Positions 52,547 through 61,406 of a stretch of 64,000 nt of DNA are shown here, one piece after another. The translations under genes were made by a program, and so were the position numbers. The notes beneath the pieces are model-generated. The model did no database searches, was not told the origin of the DNA, and saw nothing but the letters and a program-made list of their open reading frames with translations. The number at the start of each line of letters is the position of its first letter. Positions within the stretch are counted from its first letter, which is position 1. This DNA comes from CALHVX01 sp964640725 (GTDB taxonomy: Bacteria; Pseudomonadota; Gammaproteobacteria; Pseudomonadales; Azotimanducaceae), in assembly GCA_964640725.1 (NCBI GenBank), contig CAZXIJ010000019.1, forward strand, positions 18,862 through 82,861, written 5' to 3'.

Positions 52547-53991
52547 CCGGTCCGGTGATCGGTGGCTCGGACCTCTCGCACGAGCAGGAGCAGCAGCAGG
52601 CCCAGCGCCATGAGCAGCACCAGCGAGGCAAAGCCGGCGCGCTGGCTGGCGAAGTAGCCGGTGACCGTGCCGACCAGCAGCGGGGCCAGAAACGCCGTGA
52701 CCGTGCCTGACAGGGCGAACAGCCCAAAGAACTGCGTGGCCATGCTGGCCGGAGTCAGGCGCGCCATGAGCGTGCGGGAGGAGGCAAGGCCCGTGACGAA
52801 GAAGATCGCGAACACCTGGTTGGTGATGAAGTAGAAGAACTCCGCGGGCCGTGACATGTAGGGGAAGTCGAAGAGCGGCGCGGTGCCGACGGGAATGCCG
52901 AACAGGATGCTGTCCTTCGTGACCGAGACGAGCACGACCAGCAGCATGGTGCTGAAGGCGACAGCCAGCAACAGCGTGGTGCGGGACCCCAGACGATCGT
53001 CGATGTGCCCGCCAAAGTAGGCGCCGAGCATGGCCGCGAGGCTCGTGCACAGCCCGAAGATCAGCAGGGAGATCGTGTCCCAGCCAAAGGTACCGCTGGC
53101 ATACACACCGCCAAAGGTCATGACGCCGATCATGCCGTCGACAAAGAGCATGCGCGCGCCCAGGTAGATCGCGATGTTCCGGTAGTGGCCGAGGGATCGC
53201 AGCGTGTCTTTGACGTCGGCCAGGCCGGCGCGCAGCGTCTCTCCAAGTCTGCGCGCACTGCCCTGGCCGTCCGGAGTAAACAGCAACAGGGGCGCTGTCA
53301 GCAGCAGCATCCACAGCGCCGCCAGGGGGCCAACGACCCGATCGTGTTCGTGGGTGCTCTGGTCGATGCCGAGCAGTGGCGCTTCGGGCACGAAACTCCA
53401 GTCGACCTGGCCCGGCAGGGCGAACGCCAGCAGCACCAGCACCATGAGCAGCACGCCGCCGACATTGCCCAGAGCATAAGCCAGGCCGGACACGGCGCCG
53501 ACCTGGTTGGCCGGCGCGACGGAAGGGAGCATGGCGTTGTGAAACACCTCGGACGTGGTGAACACCAGGTTGATCAGCACGATCAGTGCCAGCGTTGCCG
53601 GGATACCGATTCCGGCGCCCCCGGGCAGGACCCACCAGAGCGCGATAGCCCCGACGGCCATGATCGCGACCGTGGCCCCGATCCAGGGCTTGCGGCGACC
53701 GTTTTTGTCGGCGATGGCGCCGAGCAGCGGCGCGGTCAGTGCCAACAGGAAGCCGGCGATCGCATTGGTGTAGCCCAGCAGGCTCTGGCCGCGGACCGGA
53801 TCACCGACCACGACGTTGCTGAAGTAGGGGTAGAAAATGTAGATGACGACCAGGATGTAGTACGGGTCCCGGGCGCCCTGGGCCAGGCTCCAGCTGAAGC
53901 TGCCCAGAGGTGACGCGGCGACGGTGCCGGCAAGGGTTGCGGAACGCGCGGTTACGGCCTGGGGAGCGCTCGCGGCGCCTTGCGCTGACAT
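52543..53991 (-). CDS. UMF1-family (Atg22-like) MFS transporter
   Basis: 482-residue membrane transporter. The N-terminus (FSWSLAQGARDPYYILVVIYIFYPYFS, with blocks LAQGARDPY and IYIFYPYFS), the ADKNGRRKPWI loop after helix 2 and SEVFHNAMLPSVA in helix 4-5 match the UMF1/Atg22-like MFS group. About twelve hydrophobic helices are visible. The physiological substrate is unknown; vacuolar Atg22 exports amino acids in yeast, but bacterial members are not characterised. ATG 53991 is the first codon of the conserved part. It is divergent from the surface-protein gene with a 150-base spacer. Confidence 0.87.
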   Translation of the reverse strand: MSAQGAASAPQAVTARSATLAGTVAASPLGSFSWSLAQGARDPYYILVVIYIFYPYFSNVVVGDPVRGQSLLGYTNAIAGFLLALTAPLLGAIADKNGRRKPWIGATVAIMAVGAIALWWVLPGGAGIGIPATLALIVLINLVFTTSEVFHNAMLPSVAPANQVGAVSGLAYALGNVGGVLLMVLVLLAFALPGQVDWSFVPEAPLLGIDQSTHEHDRVVGPLAALWMLLLTAPLLLFTPDGQGSARRLGETLRAGLADVKDTLRSLGHYRNIAIYLGARMLFVDGMIGVMTFGGVYASGTFGWDTISLLIFGLCTSLAAMLGAYFGGHIDDRLGSRTTLLLAVAFSTMLLVVLVSVTKDSILFGIPVGTAPLFDFPYMSRPAEFFYFITNQVFAIFFVTGLASSRTLMARLTPASMATQFFGLFALSGTVTAFLAPLLVGTVTGYFASQRAGFASLVLLMALGLLLLLLVREVRATDHRTG

Positions 53992-54040
53992 GGCATGACC
54001 GTACCACAGGCCTCCAGCTCTGGCGCGAACGGAAAGCTGT

Positions 54041-54057
54041 TCTAGGCTAAAGCTAGA
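54041..54057. promoter_or_regulatory. TCTAG-N7-CTAGA inverted repeat
   Basis: Short perfect inverted arms in the spacer between the UMF1-type transporter and the surface protein, carrying two copies of the CTAG tetramer. A regulator site is possible but unsupported by any neighbour. Confidence 0.25.
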
Positions 54058-54141
54058 GCCGCTACGCGCGATTCCGATTGCCGCCGCCCAGGAGCCCTCA
54101 GTATCTGCCGCACCGCCCCAAGGAGACGCCTGTATGCCGGG

Positions 54142-57100
54142 TTGCTGGCCGCCTGGGTGTTGTGCCTGTCTTCCTGGGCCAGTGCCGAGGATATGTGCAC
54201 CGACACCGCCAGCAGCGCGGTAACCGGATCCCTGGCGGACTCTGGCGGCACCTCGTCGAATTACGGCAACAGCGAAACCTGCAGCTTTCTGATCACAGCC
54301 ACCTCAGGCGGGGCGATCACGCTGGACTTCTCGAGCTTCAGCTACGAGACGAGCTACGATTTTCTGCGCATCTACGACGGCACCAGCACATCCGGCACTC
54401 TGCTCGCCAACTTCACCGGTACCGGTTCCGCGCCGGACGTGGTGGCCAGCTCCGGCAGCATGTACATCGTGCACGATACGGATTCCATCGTGACACAATC
54501 CGGTTTTGCCGCAACCTGGTCCATCGCCGGGGCGAGCGGGGGAGAGGAGCGGGTGTGCGTCGACAGCTCTGCGAGCGCCGAGACCGGCACCGTCACCGAT
54601 TCCGGGGGCAGCGCCGGCAACTATCAGAACAACGAGTCCTGTGGGCTGTTGATCCAGCCCGGGACCGGCGGCGCGGTCACCCTGAGCTTCAGCGCTTTCA
54701 ACTACGAGAGCTCCTACGATTTCCTGTACGTCTATGACGGCACCTCGAGTGCGGGAACCCTGCTCGGCAGTTTTACCGGCACCAGCCTGCCGCCGAACCT
54801 GACCGCGAACAGCGGCTCCATGTTCCTGCTCGCGAGCACCGACAGCTCCGTAGTGCGTTCAGGGTTTGTGGCCGATTGGAGCACCGGTGCGGCCAGCGAT
54901 TGCCCTCCGGAAAACCTGGCCGACAGCTTCGACAGCGTCAGTTACGCGGGGTCGAACGGGTCTGCGCCCTGGGCCTCGGACTGGGTCGAGATTGGAGAGT
55001 CCGACGGGCCTTCTGCCGGCATCGCCCGGGTCAACGCCTCGCTCTGCTCGGCGGGCAACTGCTTGCGCATCGGCGAGCCGGGCAGTGCGAGCACCTGGTC
55101 CAACCGGGGCGTGTATCGCGAGGCCGATCTGTCCGGGGCGACCAGTGCGACGCTGTCCTTCAACTATCGATCGGGGCGCAATTCCGGCAGCGAGTCCGTG
55201 GCGCTCGCGGTGTCAGACGACGGCGGCAGCAGCTGGACCACGCTGCAGACCTACAGCATTACCAGCACCAACTTCACCGCGAACCCCGAATCCTTCGACA
55301 TCAGCGCCTTCGCCAATGCCGACTTCCGGCTGCGGTTCCTGAGTAGCGGCAACAACGCCCAGATCGGCATGTACATCGATGATCTGCGCATCGATTTTCA
55401 GCCGACCTGCGTGCCGACCCCCGTTGCGGAGTGGCACTTCGATGAAGGCAGCTGGAGCGGCGCGAGCGGCGAGGCGGTCGACCAGGTGGGCAGCTTTGAC
55501 GGGACCGCGGTGGGCGGACTCACGACGACTGGCGATGGCCGGATCTGCCGGGCTGCCGAGTTTGACGGCATCGACGATCGCCTGAGCATCGGTAATCTGC
55601 AGCTGTTGCTGGGCGACACGGCGTCGCTCAGCTATTGGCAGAAAACGACCCAGAGCGGCAATGATACGCGCTGGACCGCGCCAGGACTGACCGGCATTGA
55701 GGCCGCGGGCGGCGTCGATGACGGGTTTTGGGGCTACCTGACGGCGAGCGGCCGAAGCGCGATCGGCATCGGCGACGGCACTGCGGCCATCTCGTCCACG
55801 GCAACCAATGACGGCACCTGGCACCATGTTGTGGTGACCAAAGACGGCACCAACGGCGAGCTCAAGGTGTACGTTGATGGCGCTCTGGAAAATACCGTAA
55901 CCGGCTCAGTCCTCGCCGTGACTCGGGTCTTTGACGAGTTTGGCGTGATCATCGACACCTCCGGCGTGGACGATCACCTGGACGCCACGATCGATGAAGT
56001 GCTGATCTTCGACTCTGTGCTCGACGACGAGGACGTGACCTACATCTACGACAATCAGGTCAACGGCAAAGACCTGGATGGCGTCGTGCGCAACTGCCCG
56101 GTCGTCGGTGCCGCTGCGCTGCTGATCAGTCACGATGGCTCGGGCATTCACTGCCTTGACGAGCCCGTGACTGTGACCGCTGTCGATGGCAACAACGCGG
56201 TCGTGCCGGGCTACGCGGGCACCATCGTTCTGGACACTCAGAGCGGTCGCGGCAGCTGGTCTCTGGCCGGCGGCAGCGGCGTGTTGACCGATGCAACGCC
56301 CGATGACGGCCTGGCCGAGTATGCCTTTGCCGGAGGCGATAACGGCGTGGCGACTTTTTCCCTGAGCTATCCGGAGGGCGATCCGGATCTGGATATCGAT
56401 GTCTACCAGCAAAACGACACGGCTTTGCGGGATAACGATGCCGAGGGCACGCTGGCCTTTGCGCCGAGCGGTTTCACGATCACAGCCAGCGCGCTGTCTA
56501 ACCCGCCGCCGGCAACGATCAACGACCCGATCGGCACGCAGGTGGCGGGCAGTACCTTCGCCCTGCATATCGCTGCTTTCGGCACGACGGATACCGATGC
56601 CCAGTGCGGCGTCATCGAAGGCTACAGTGGCAACCGCACCCTGGGCTTCGCGCTGACCCGGGCAGATCCGGCGACCGGCACGGTGGCGGCCACGGTCAAC
56701 GGCGCCAGCATGGCAGTGGTGCCTTCCGCCCCGAGCTCGGCGACCATCACCTTCAGCAACGGCCAGGCGGTGGCCAGCATCGGTTACCGGGATGCTGGGC
56801 GCATCTCTGTGGCGGTCAGCGATGCCGCCAGTTACAGCCACAGCCTTGCCGGCGCCGCCAACGACTTTGTGGTGCGTCCGGCGGGGCTGGTTGTGAGCGC
56901 CGTCACGGATACCGCCGGCGGCGCGAATCCTGGGGCCGGAACGATGGCCGGCGCTGGCTTCGTTGCCGCCGGGGCCAACTTTCGAGCAACGGTGCAGGCG
57001 GTCGACACCCTTGGCGGCGTGACCCCGAACTTTGGACTCGAAGCAGCGCCGGAAGGCGTCCGGCTGCGCAGCTCCGCGCTGGTCGCGCCAGCCGGGGGCC

Positions 57101-58176
57101 GCAACGGCAGCACCGGGGACCTGCAGGGCGGCGCGACCCTGGTACGAACTGCCGCCGGTACCTTCAGCTCGTCCACGGTCAGCTTCGATGAGGTCGGGAT
57201 CATTACCCTGGAAGCGGAGATCAGCGACGGCGATTACCTGGGCACGGGCACGGTGCCGGCGGTCACCTCCGGCAACGTCGGGCGCTTCTACCCGGACCGG
57301 TTCGGGCTCAGCCTCGGCGCGGTGACGGCGCCCTGCGGCGACCTGCTGCTGCAGGGGCAGGACGCGCTGCGGCTGCAGTACACCTTGCAGGCACTCACGA
57401 CCTCGGGCGCCGTGACCCAGAACTACGACGCCGGCCTGATCGCGGCCGGTAACCTGGCCACGGTGCTGCGGACCGCTGAGGATGCGGACAGCGGTACGGC
57501 GCTGGACGCCCGGTTATCGGCCGGCACGGCCACCTGGGGGCTCGGAACGCTGGCGGAGCTGGACACCGGCGCGGTCTTTGCGCGCGGCGGAGCACCTGAC
57601 GGCCCCTTCGATACCCTGCAGCTCGGGCTGCGGGTCAATGATTCGCTGGACGGCCGGTTGCTGTCCGGTTTAGATCAGAATACGAGCACCGTTGGAGGCT
57701 GCGCGGCGGCTGGGAACTGCAGCAGCCGGGCGATTGGCAGCGCGATCCAGGTGCGCTACGGCCGGCTGCAGGTGCTCCGCGGCGCGTCGTCCGAAGTCGC
57801 CGATCTGTCTGTGCCGCTGCTCGCCGAGTACTTTGACGGCGTCGGGTTCCGGCACAACCAGCTCGACCAGTGCAGTACCTATGCGGCGGCCAGCGTCACC
57901 CTGAGCGATTTTCAGGAGTCCCTCGGCAGCGGCGAAACGGCCCCGAACGGTCCTGGCAGTGCCACAGCGCTGGTATCCGGCAAGCCGGATCCTGCCAGCC
58001 CGCTGCGGCTCAGCGCCCCGGGCCCGGGCAACGAGGGCAGCGTGCAGCTGCAGGTGGACGTGCCCGGCTGGCTCGAATTCGACTGGCTGGGCACCGGGGT
58101 GACGGACCCGGCAGCGCGGCAGACCTTCGGGCTCTTCCGGGGCCACGATCGAGTGGTGTACTGGCGCGAACGCTAA
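54142..58176 (+). CDS. CUB-LamG-DUF6701 (MshQ-like) secreted surface protein
   Basis: 1,344 residues. A signal peptide (LLAAWVLCLSSWASA) is followed by two CUB-type domains (about 19-130 and 137-250, each with YDFLxxYDGT and GS-rich strands). A MAM/jelly-roll-like segment follows (to about 415). Next comes a LamG domain (about 430-640: WHFDEGSW, GTWHHVVVTKDG) and then a DUF6701 MshQ-like region with GRFYPDRFGL and the ending FRGHDRVVYWRE. MshQ proteins accompany MSHA-type pili. No other pilus genes are here, so it may be an adhesin. The start is doubtful: AAGGAG fits ATG 54134, which is one base out of frame; TTG 54142 or CTG 54130 are in frame. Confidence 0.85.
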   Translation: MLAAWVLCLSSWASAEDMCTDTASSAVTGSLADSGGTSSNYGNSETCSFLITATSGGAITLDFSSFSYETSYDFLRIYDGTSTSGTLLANFTGTGSAPDVVASSGSMYIVHDTDSIVTQSGFAATWSIAGASGGEERVCVDSSASAETGTVTDSGGSAGNYQNNESCGLLIQPGTGGAVTLSFSAFNYESSYDFLYVYDGTSSAGTLLGSFTGTSLPPNLTANSGSMFLLASTDSSVVRSGFVADWSTGAASDCPPENLADSFDSVSYAGSNGSAPWASDWVEIGESDGPSAGIARVNASLCSAGNCLRIGEPGSASTWSNRGVYREADLSGATSATLSFNYRSGRNSGSESVALAVSDDGGSSWTTLQTYSITSTNFTANPESFDISAFANADFRLRFLSSGNNAQIGMYIDDLRIDFQPTCVPTPVAEWHFDEGSWSGASGEAVDQVGSFDGTAVGGLTTTGDGRICRAAEFDGIDDRLSIGNLQLLLGDTASLSYWQKTTQSGNDTRWTAPGLTGIEAAGGVDDGFWGYLTASGRSAIGIGDGTAAISSTATNDGTWHHVVVTKDGTNGELKVYVDGALENTVTGSVLAVTRVFDEFGVIIDTSGVDDHLDATIDEVLIFDSVLDDEDVTYIYDNQVNGKDLDGVVRNCPVVGAAALLISHDGSGIHCLDEPVTVTAVDGNNAVVPGYAGTIVLDTQSGRGSWSLAGGSGVLTDATPDDGLAEYAFAGGDNGVATFSLSYPEGDPDLDIDVYQQNDTALRDNDAEGTLAFAPSGFTITASALSNPPPATINDPIGTQVAGSTFALHIAAFGTTDTDAQCGVIEGYSGNRTLGFALTRADPATGTVAATVNGASMAVVPSAPSSATITFSNGQAVASIGYRDAGRISVAVSDAASYSHSLAGAANDFVVRPAGLVVSAVTDTAGGANPGAGTMAGAGFVAAGANFRATVQAVDTLGGVTPNFGLEAAPEGVRLRSSALVAPAGGRNGSTGDLQGGATLVRTAAGTFSSSTVSFDEVGIITLEAEISDGDYLGTGTVPAVTSGNVGRFYPDRFGLSLGAVTAPCGDLLLQGQDALRLQYTLQALTTSGAVTQNYDAGLIAAGNLATVLRTAEDADSGTALDARLSAGTATWGLGTLAELDTGAVFARGGAPDGPFDTLQLGLRVNDSLDGRLLSGLDQNTSTVGGCAAAGNCSSRAIGSAIQVRYGRLQVLRGASSEVADLSVPLLAEYFDGVGFRHNQLDQCSTYAAASVTLSDFQESLGSGETAPNGPGSATALVSGKPDPASPLRLSAPGPGNEGSVQLQVDVPGWLEFDWLGTGVTDPAARQTFGLFRGHDRVVYWRER

Positions 58177-58205
58177 ACCGCTCGTTCCTTGACGAGACGC
58201 GGTAA

Positions 58206-58225
58206 ACTGCATCCTGGTTCGCAGT
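58206..58225. promoter_or_regulatory. ACTGC...GCAGT element upstream of tetR
   Basis: ACTGC and GCAGT are inverted five-base arms ten bases apart, 22 bases before the TetR start. A TetR-type dimer site of about 20 bases would fit. The centre is imperfect. Confidence 0.3.
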
Positions 58226-58247
58226 CAGATGTCGAAGATCCAAGCCC

Positions 58248-58934
58248 ATGGGTGCCAACAAAGCCTCCCTTGAAAATGCCGCGGTGTACCCGCCCAGCCA
58301 TCGTCGCCGCTACGAGTCGCCGCGGCAGCGGGAGCGACAGCGAACCATTCTTGCGACCGCCCGGGAGCTGTTGGACGCGCAAGGCTACGCCGGCATGACC
58401 ATGCGCGAGCTGGCCCGCAGCGCAGGCGTTGCGCAGGGCACGCTCTATAACCTCTATTCCAGCAAAGACGAGCTCATCGTGGCAGCCGTCGATGATCTGC
58501 TGCTGGAGCTTGGAGAGCAGGCCGCCGCGATCGAGGTGCCTGCGGGCTTTGAGTCCATCATCAGCATCGCCGGCGTCATGGGCGCACAAATTGTCCGTGC
58601 GCCCAAGTACGCGGATGCCATTTGCCGCGCGCTGTTTAACGCTCAGCCGGATGACCCGATCGTCGATGTGACCTTTGGTCGCTTCGGCCCGCTGGTGGAG
58701 CGCCACCTGCACCAGGCCGCAGCACGCGGGCAGCTGATCGATGGCGCCGCGACCGATCTGCTCGCCAAGCACCTGGTAGGCCAAAACTGGAGCGTGATTC
58801 TGCTTTGGCTGATGGGCTCCTTGCCCATCGAACAGCTGGAGAAGGAAAACCGGCGCAGCCAGATCATGACCCTTGCAGGCGTTGCCACGCCGGCTGCGCA
58901 GGGGCTTCTGCGCGAGATGCTCGCCGACCTCTAG
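58248..58934 (+). CDS. TetR-family transcriptional regulator
   Basis: 228 residues. The N-terminal helix-turn-helix is typical: RQRTILATARELLDAQGYAGM, in blocks TILATARELL and GMTMRELARSAGVAQGTLYNLYSSKDEL, shown as TMRELARSAGVA and GTLYNLYSSKDEL. The rest is a helical ligand domain that resembles regulators of fatty-acid and steroid catabolism. It would repress nearby genes until a substrate or CoA ester binds; the convergent Rieske gene and the phosphotransferase/SDR genes are candidates. ATG 58248 gives the conserved basic N-terminus. The stop shares CTAG with the Rieske gene. Confidence 0.92.
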   Translation: MGANKASLENAAVYPPSHRRRYESPRQRERQRTILATARELLDAQGYAGMTMRELARSAGVAQGTLYNLYSSKDELIVAAVDDLLLELGEQAAAIEVPAGFESIISIAGVMGAQIVRAPKYADAICRALFNAQPDDPIVDVTFGRFGPLVERHLHQAAARGQLIDGAATDLLAKHLVGQNWSVILLWLMGSLPIEQLEKENRRSQIMTLAGVATPAAQGLLREMLADL

Positions 58935-60211
58935 CCGGTGCTCTTGAGCGCCTGCGCCTCGTCCGCCATCGCTGCCAGCCGCGGATCGTTGGGATACATC
59001 CAGTCATCGCCGATCACCTGGGCGACGCGCAGCTCCGGCGGGATGTTGTCGATGCCGATGATCCGATCGGCAGTCTGGTTCCAGTGATAGATCCGTGCTT
59101 CCTGGTAACTCAGCGGCACGCCCTTGAAACCGTAGGAAGACACTGATTTCTGGATCCAGGCGCCAAACTCCGTGTCCTCGCGGAGCACCTGATTGAGTCG
59201 CTCGCCGTTGTTTTCTGTCCACAGATCCGGGGCCGGAGCGTCGCCCCAGTCCGGGGCCATGGTCCAGGTTTCCAGCCGGGCCCGGTCGATACCGTTGGGC
59301 CAGAACAGCAGCGGCGGTATGAAGGTATGGCTGAGGGGCGATACCCAATTCGGGAACACGCCGTAAGACTGGGTGCAGGTACGGCCGATCTCGCCCACAG
59401 AAGGGATCTCGGCCATGCCGTCATTGCGCGCCGCCCGCGCCTGCGCGTTGCTGGCGGGCGGCGGCGCGATCATGCGCCCGTGACCCTGAGGGTAGAGCGT
59501 GTTGACGTTGCGCCGGTCGTCCAGCATCGGCGACACCGTTTTCGGATGGATGCTGCGTACATGATAGACCTCGGTGTTGGCCTCCATGGCGATCTTCCAG
59601 TTGCACTCCAGATCGAAGATGTGGCGGGCCGCCAAACGGCACTGGTCGAAGCGGAACTCGCGCCACTCGTCAGCGAGGGGGCCAAGCCACTCCAACAGCG
59701 TCGGCGCCGCCGCGTCAAAGTTCACGAAGATCAGGTTTCCAAACAGCTCGCAACGCACGCGAGTCAGAGACCGGCAGCTCATGTCGAGATCGACAAAGTC
59801 TTCCGGGTCGCGTACCGCCAGCAGCTCGCCGTCGTGGCTGTAGCTCCAGCCGTGGTACTTGCAGGTCAGCCGGGGCCGCTGTCCGCGCTCGCTCGTGACG
59901 ATGGGCGCGCCGCGATGGCTGCAGGTGTTGAAGAACGCGTTGATGCGGTCGTGGGCGGCGCGCACCAGGACCACCGGTTGCCCGGCGTTCTCCCACAGCA
60001 AAAAGGAACCGACCTCGGGCAGCTCGTCCGTGTGGGCCGCCAACAGCCAGGACTTGCGCCACAGATGTTGCTGCTCCAGCTCGAAGAACCGCGGGTCGGT
60101 GTAGCGGCCACCGGGCAGGTCGGGCAATGCCGGAAAGGTCGGCGGCGGCGCTGTGCGGCTCGCCTCGTACTCCATCAGCGCTCGAATCTGGGCAACGTCC
60201 AGTGCAGTCAT
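58931..60211 (-). CDS. Rieske aromatic ring-hydroxylating oxygenase alpha subunit
   Basis: 426-residue oxygenase with an intact Rieske cluster (C97, H99 in CSHRG; C117, H120 in CKYHGW). The iron site lies in NWKIAMEANTEVYHVRSIH, seen as EVYHVRSIH. The N-terminal region (DPRFFELEQQHLWRKSW) is typical of the group. It resembles single-component or steroid/phenylpropanoid-type alpha subunits with no beta partner. The start is ATG 60211, preceded by GGAG; the frame continues upstream but without homologous sequence. It is divergent from the phosphotransferase gene. The electron-donor reductase is not in the window. Confidence 0.92.
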   Translation of the reverse strand: MTALDVAQIRALMEYEASRTAPPPTFPALPDLPGGRYTDPRFFELEQQHLWRKSWLLAAHTDELPEVGSFLLWENAGQPVVLVRAAHDRINAFFNTCSHRGAPIVTSERGQRPRLTCKYHGWSYSHDGELLAVRDPEDFVDLDMSCRSLTRVRCELFGNLIFVNFDAAAPTLLEWLGPLADEWREFRFDQCRLAARHIFDLECNWKIAMEANTEVYHVRSIHPKTVSPMLDDRRNVNTLYPQGHGRMIAPPPASNAQARAARNDGMAEIPSVGEIGRTCTQSYGVFPNWVSPLSHTFIPPLLFWPNGIDRARLETWTMAPDWGDAPAPDLWTENNGERLNQVLREDTEFGAWIQKSVSSYGFKGVPLSYQEARIYHWNQTADRIIGIDNIPPELRVAQVIGDDWMYPNDPRLAAMADEAQALKSTG

Positions 60212-60336
60212 AGCGGGCTCCGATCGTTTCCAGAACAGTCTGCGCGTCTGCGGGAGCCGGTGCAATCTGTGCATGAGGGCCCTATCATCAAGGCAGGAAA
60301 GCGCCGGCAAAGCGCCGGCAAGCACGAGGGGAGAAG

Positions 60337-61395
60337 ATGGCTGAGCACGACGAGCGAGACGGGCCTGAAGGCTACGAGCAGGGGGCGGTAGAAGCCTGGA
60401 TCGAAGCTCATGTGCCAGCCCTGAAACCGCCCCTGAAGTGGACCCGGCTGGAAGGCGGTCACAGCAATCTGACCTATCGGCTGGACGACACAAACGGCAA
60501 CGCGGCGGTCATTCGCCGCCCGCCGCAGGGGAAGCTGCTGCCCAAAGCCCACGACATGGGGCGTGAGTGGTCCCTGATTTCAGCCCTGGGGCCGACCCCG
60601 GTCCCAGTCCCGGCAGCGCTGGGGTTCTGCGAAGACCCATCGGTGACCGGAGCCTGGTTCTACGTCATGGGGCTCATTGACGGGCAACCGCTGTACACGA
60701 ACGAAGATACCGAGCGCCTGGTCCCGCAGGCGCAGCGCCGCAAGCTCGCTTTCTCGTTCATCGACGTGCTGGCTGATCTGCATGCCCTGGACCCGGCTGA
60801 GATCGGCCTTGCTGACCTGGGCAAGCACGACAGTTATGTCGGTCGCCAGCTCAAGACCTGGTATCGCTCCTGGACCGCCTCTGCAGAGCCGGCCGACTAC
60901 GATGACCCGCGTGCTCATGCCCTGAAGGACTACTTTCTCGAACACCTTCCGGATCAGGGACCGATTCGGGTGGTTCACGGCGACTACGGGGTGCACAACA
61001 CGCTCACGGGGCCAGACTGCACCATCGCAGCCGTGGTCGACTGGGAGATCTCAACGCTCGGTGACCCGCTGGCGGATCTGGCCTATGCGCTCAACATCTG
61101 GCCGGATCCGGAAGACGCCATTCCCCTGGCCGAAGATGCCGCCACGGCGCCGGCAGGCTTTCCGACCCGCGGCGAGCTGGCGGCGCGCTACGCAGAGCGT
61201 ACGGGCCGTGACCTGAGCGGTCTGGACTACTACCTGGGCTTTAATCGCTGGAAGACGGCCGCGATCATTCACGGCGTATACGCCCGCTATGTTCAGGGGC
61301 AAAAAAGCAGCGAAGGGGTCGACCTGCCGTTTATGCGCGAACGCATCGACAAGTCGCTGATTCTCGCCGAGCAGGCCGTCAACCGGCTGCGCTAG
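60337..61395 (+). CDS. APH-fold phosphotransferase (ACAD10/FadE36-associated type)
   Basis: 352-residue aminoglycoside-phosphotransferase-fold kinase. Key segments are GGHSNLTYRLDD near the N-terminus, the catalytic loop HGDYGVHN and the metal loop DWEISTLGDPLADLA. Such proteins sit in acyl-CoA catabolic clusters, and homologues phosphorylate hydroxyacyl-CoAs before elimination (ACAD10/11-like). A role with 4-hydroxyacyl-CoA is inferred, not shown. GAGGGGAGAAG precedes ATG 60337. An 11-base unit (AAGCGCCGGCA) is tandemly repeated at 60299-60320 just upstream. An SDR gene starts 11 bases after it, giving a likely operon. Confidence 0.9.
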   Translation: MAEHDERDGPEGYEQGAVEAWIEAHVPALKPPLKWTRLEGGHSNLTYRLDDTNGNAAVIRRPPQGKLLPKAHDMGREWSLISALGPTPVPVPAALGFCEDPSVTGAWFYVMGLIDGQPLYTNEDTERLVPQAQRRKLAFSFIDVLADLHALDPAEIGLADLGKHDSYVGRQLKTWYRSWTASAEPADYDDPRAHALKDYFLEHLPDQGPIRVVHGDYGVHNTLTGPDCTIAAVVDWEISTLGDPLADLAYALNIWPDPEDAIPLAEDAATAPAGFPTRGELAARYAERTGRDLSGLDYYLGFNRWKTAAIIHGVYARYVQGQKSSEGVDLPFMRERIDKSLILAEQAVNRLR

Positions 61396-61406
61396 CCTTG
61401 GGATCG

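Noticed and set aside
60299..60320. Tandem 11-base repeat as an operator
   Set aside because: Only two GC-rich copies directly before a ribosome site; more likely a simple duplication.
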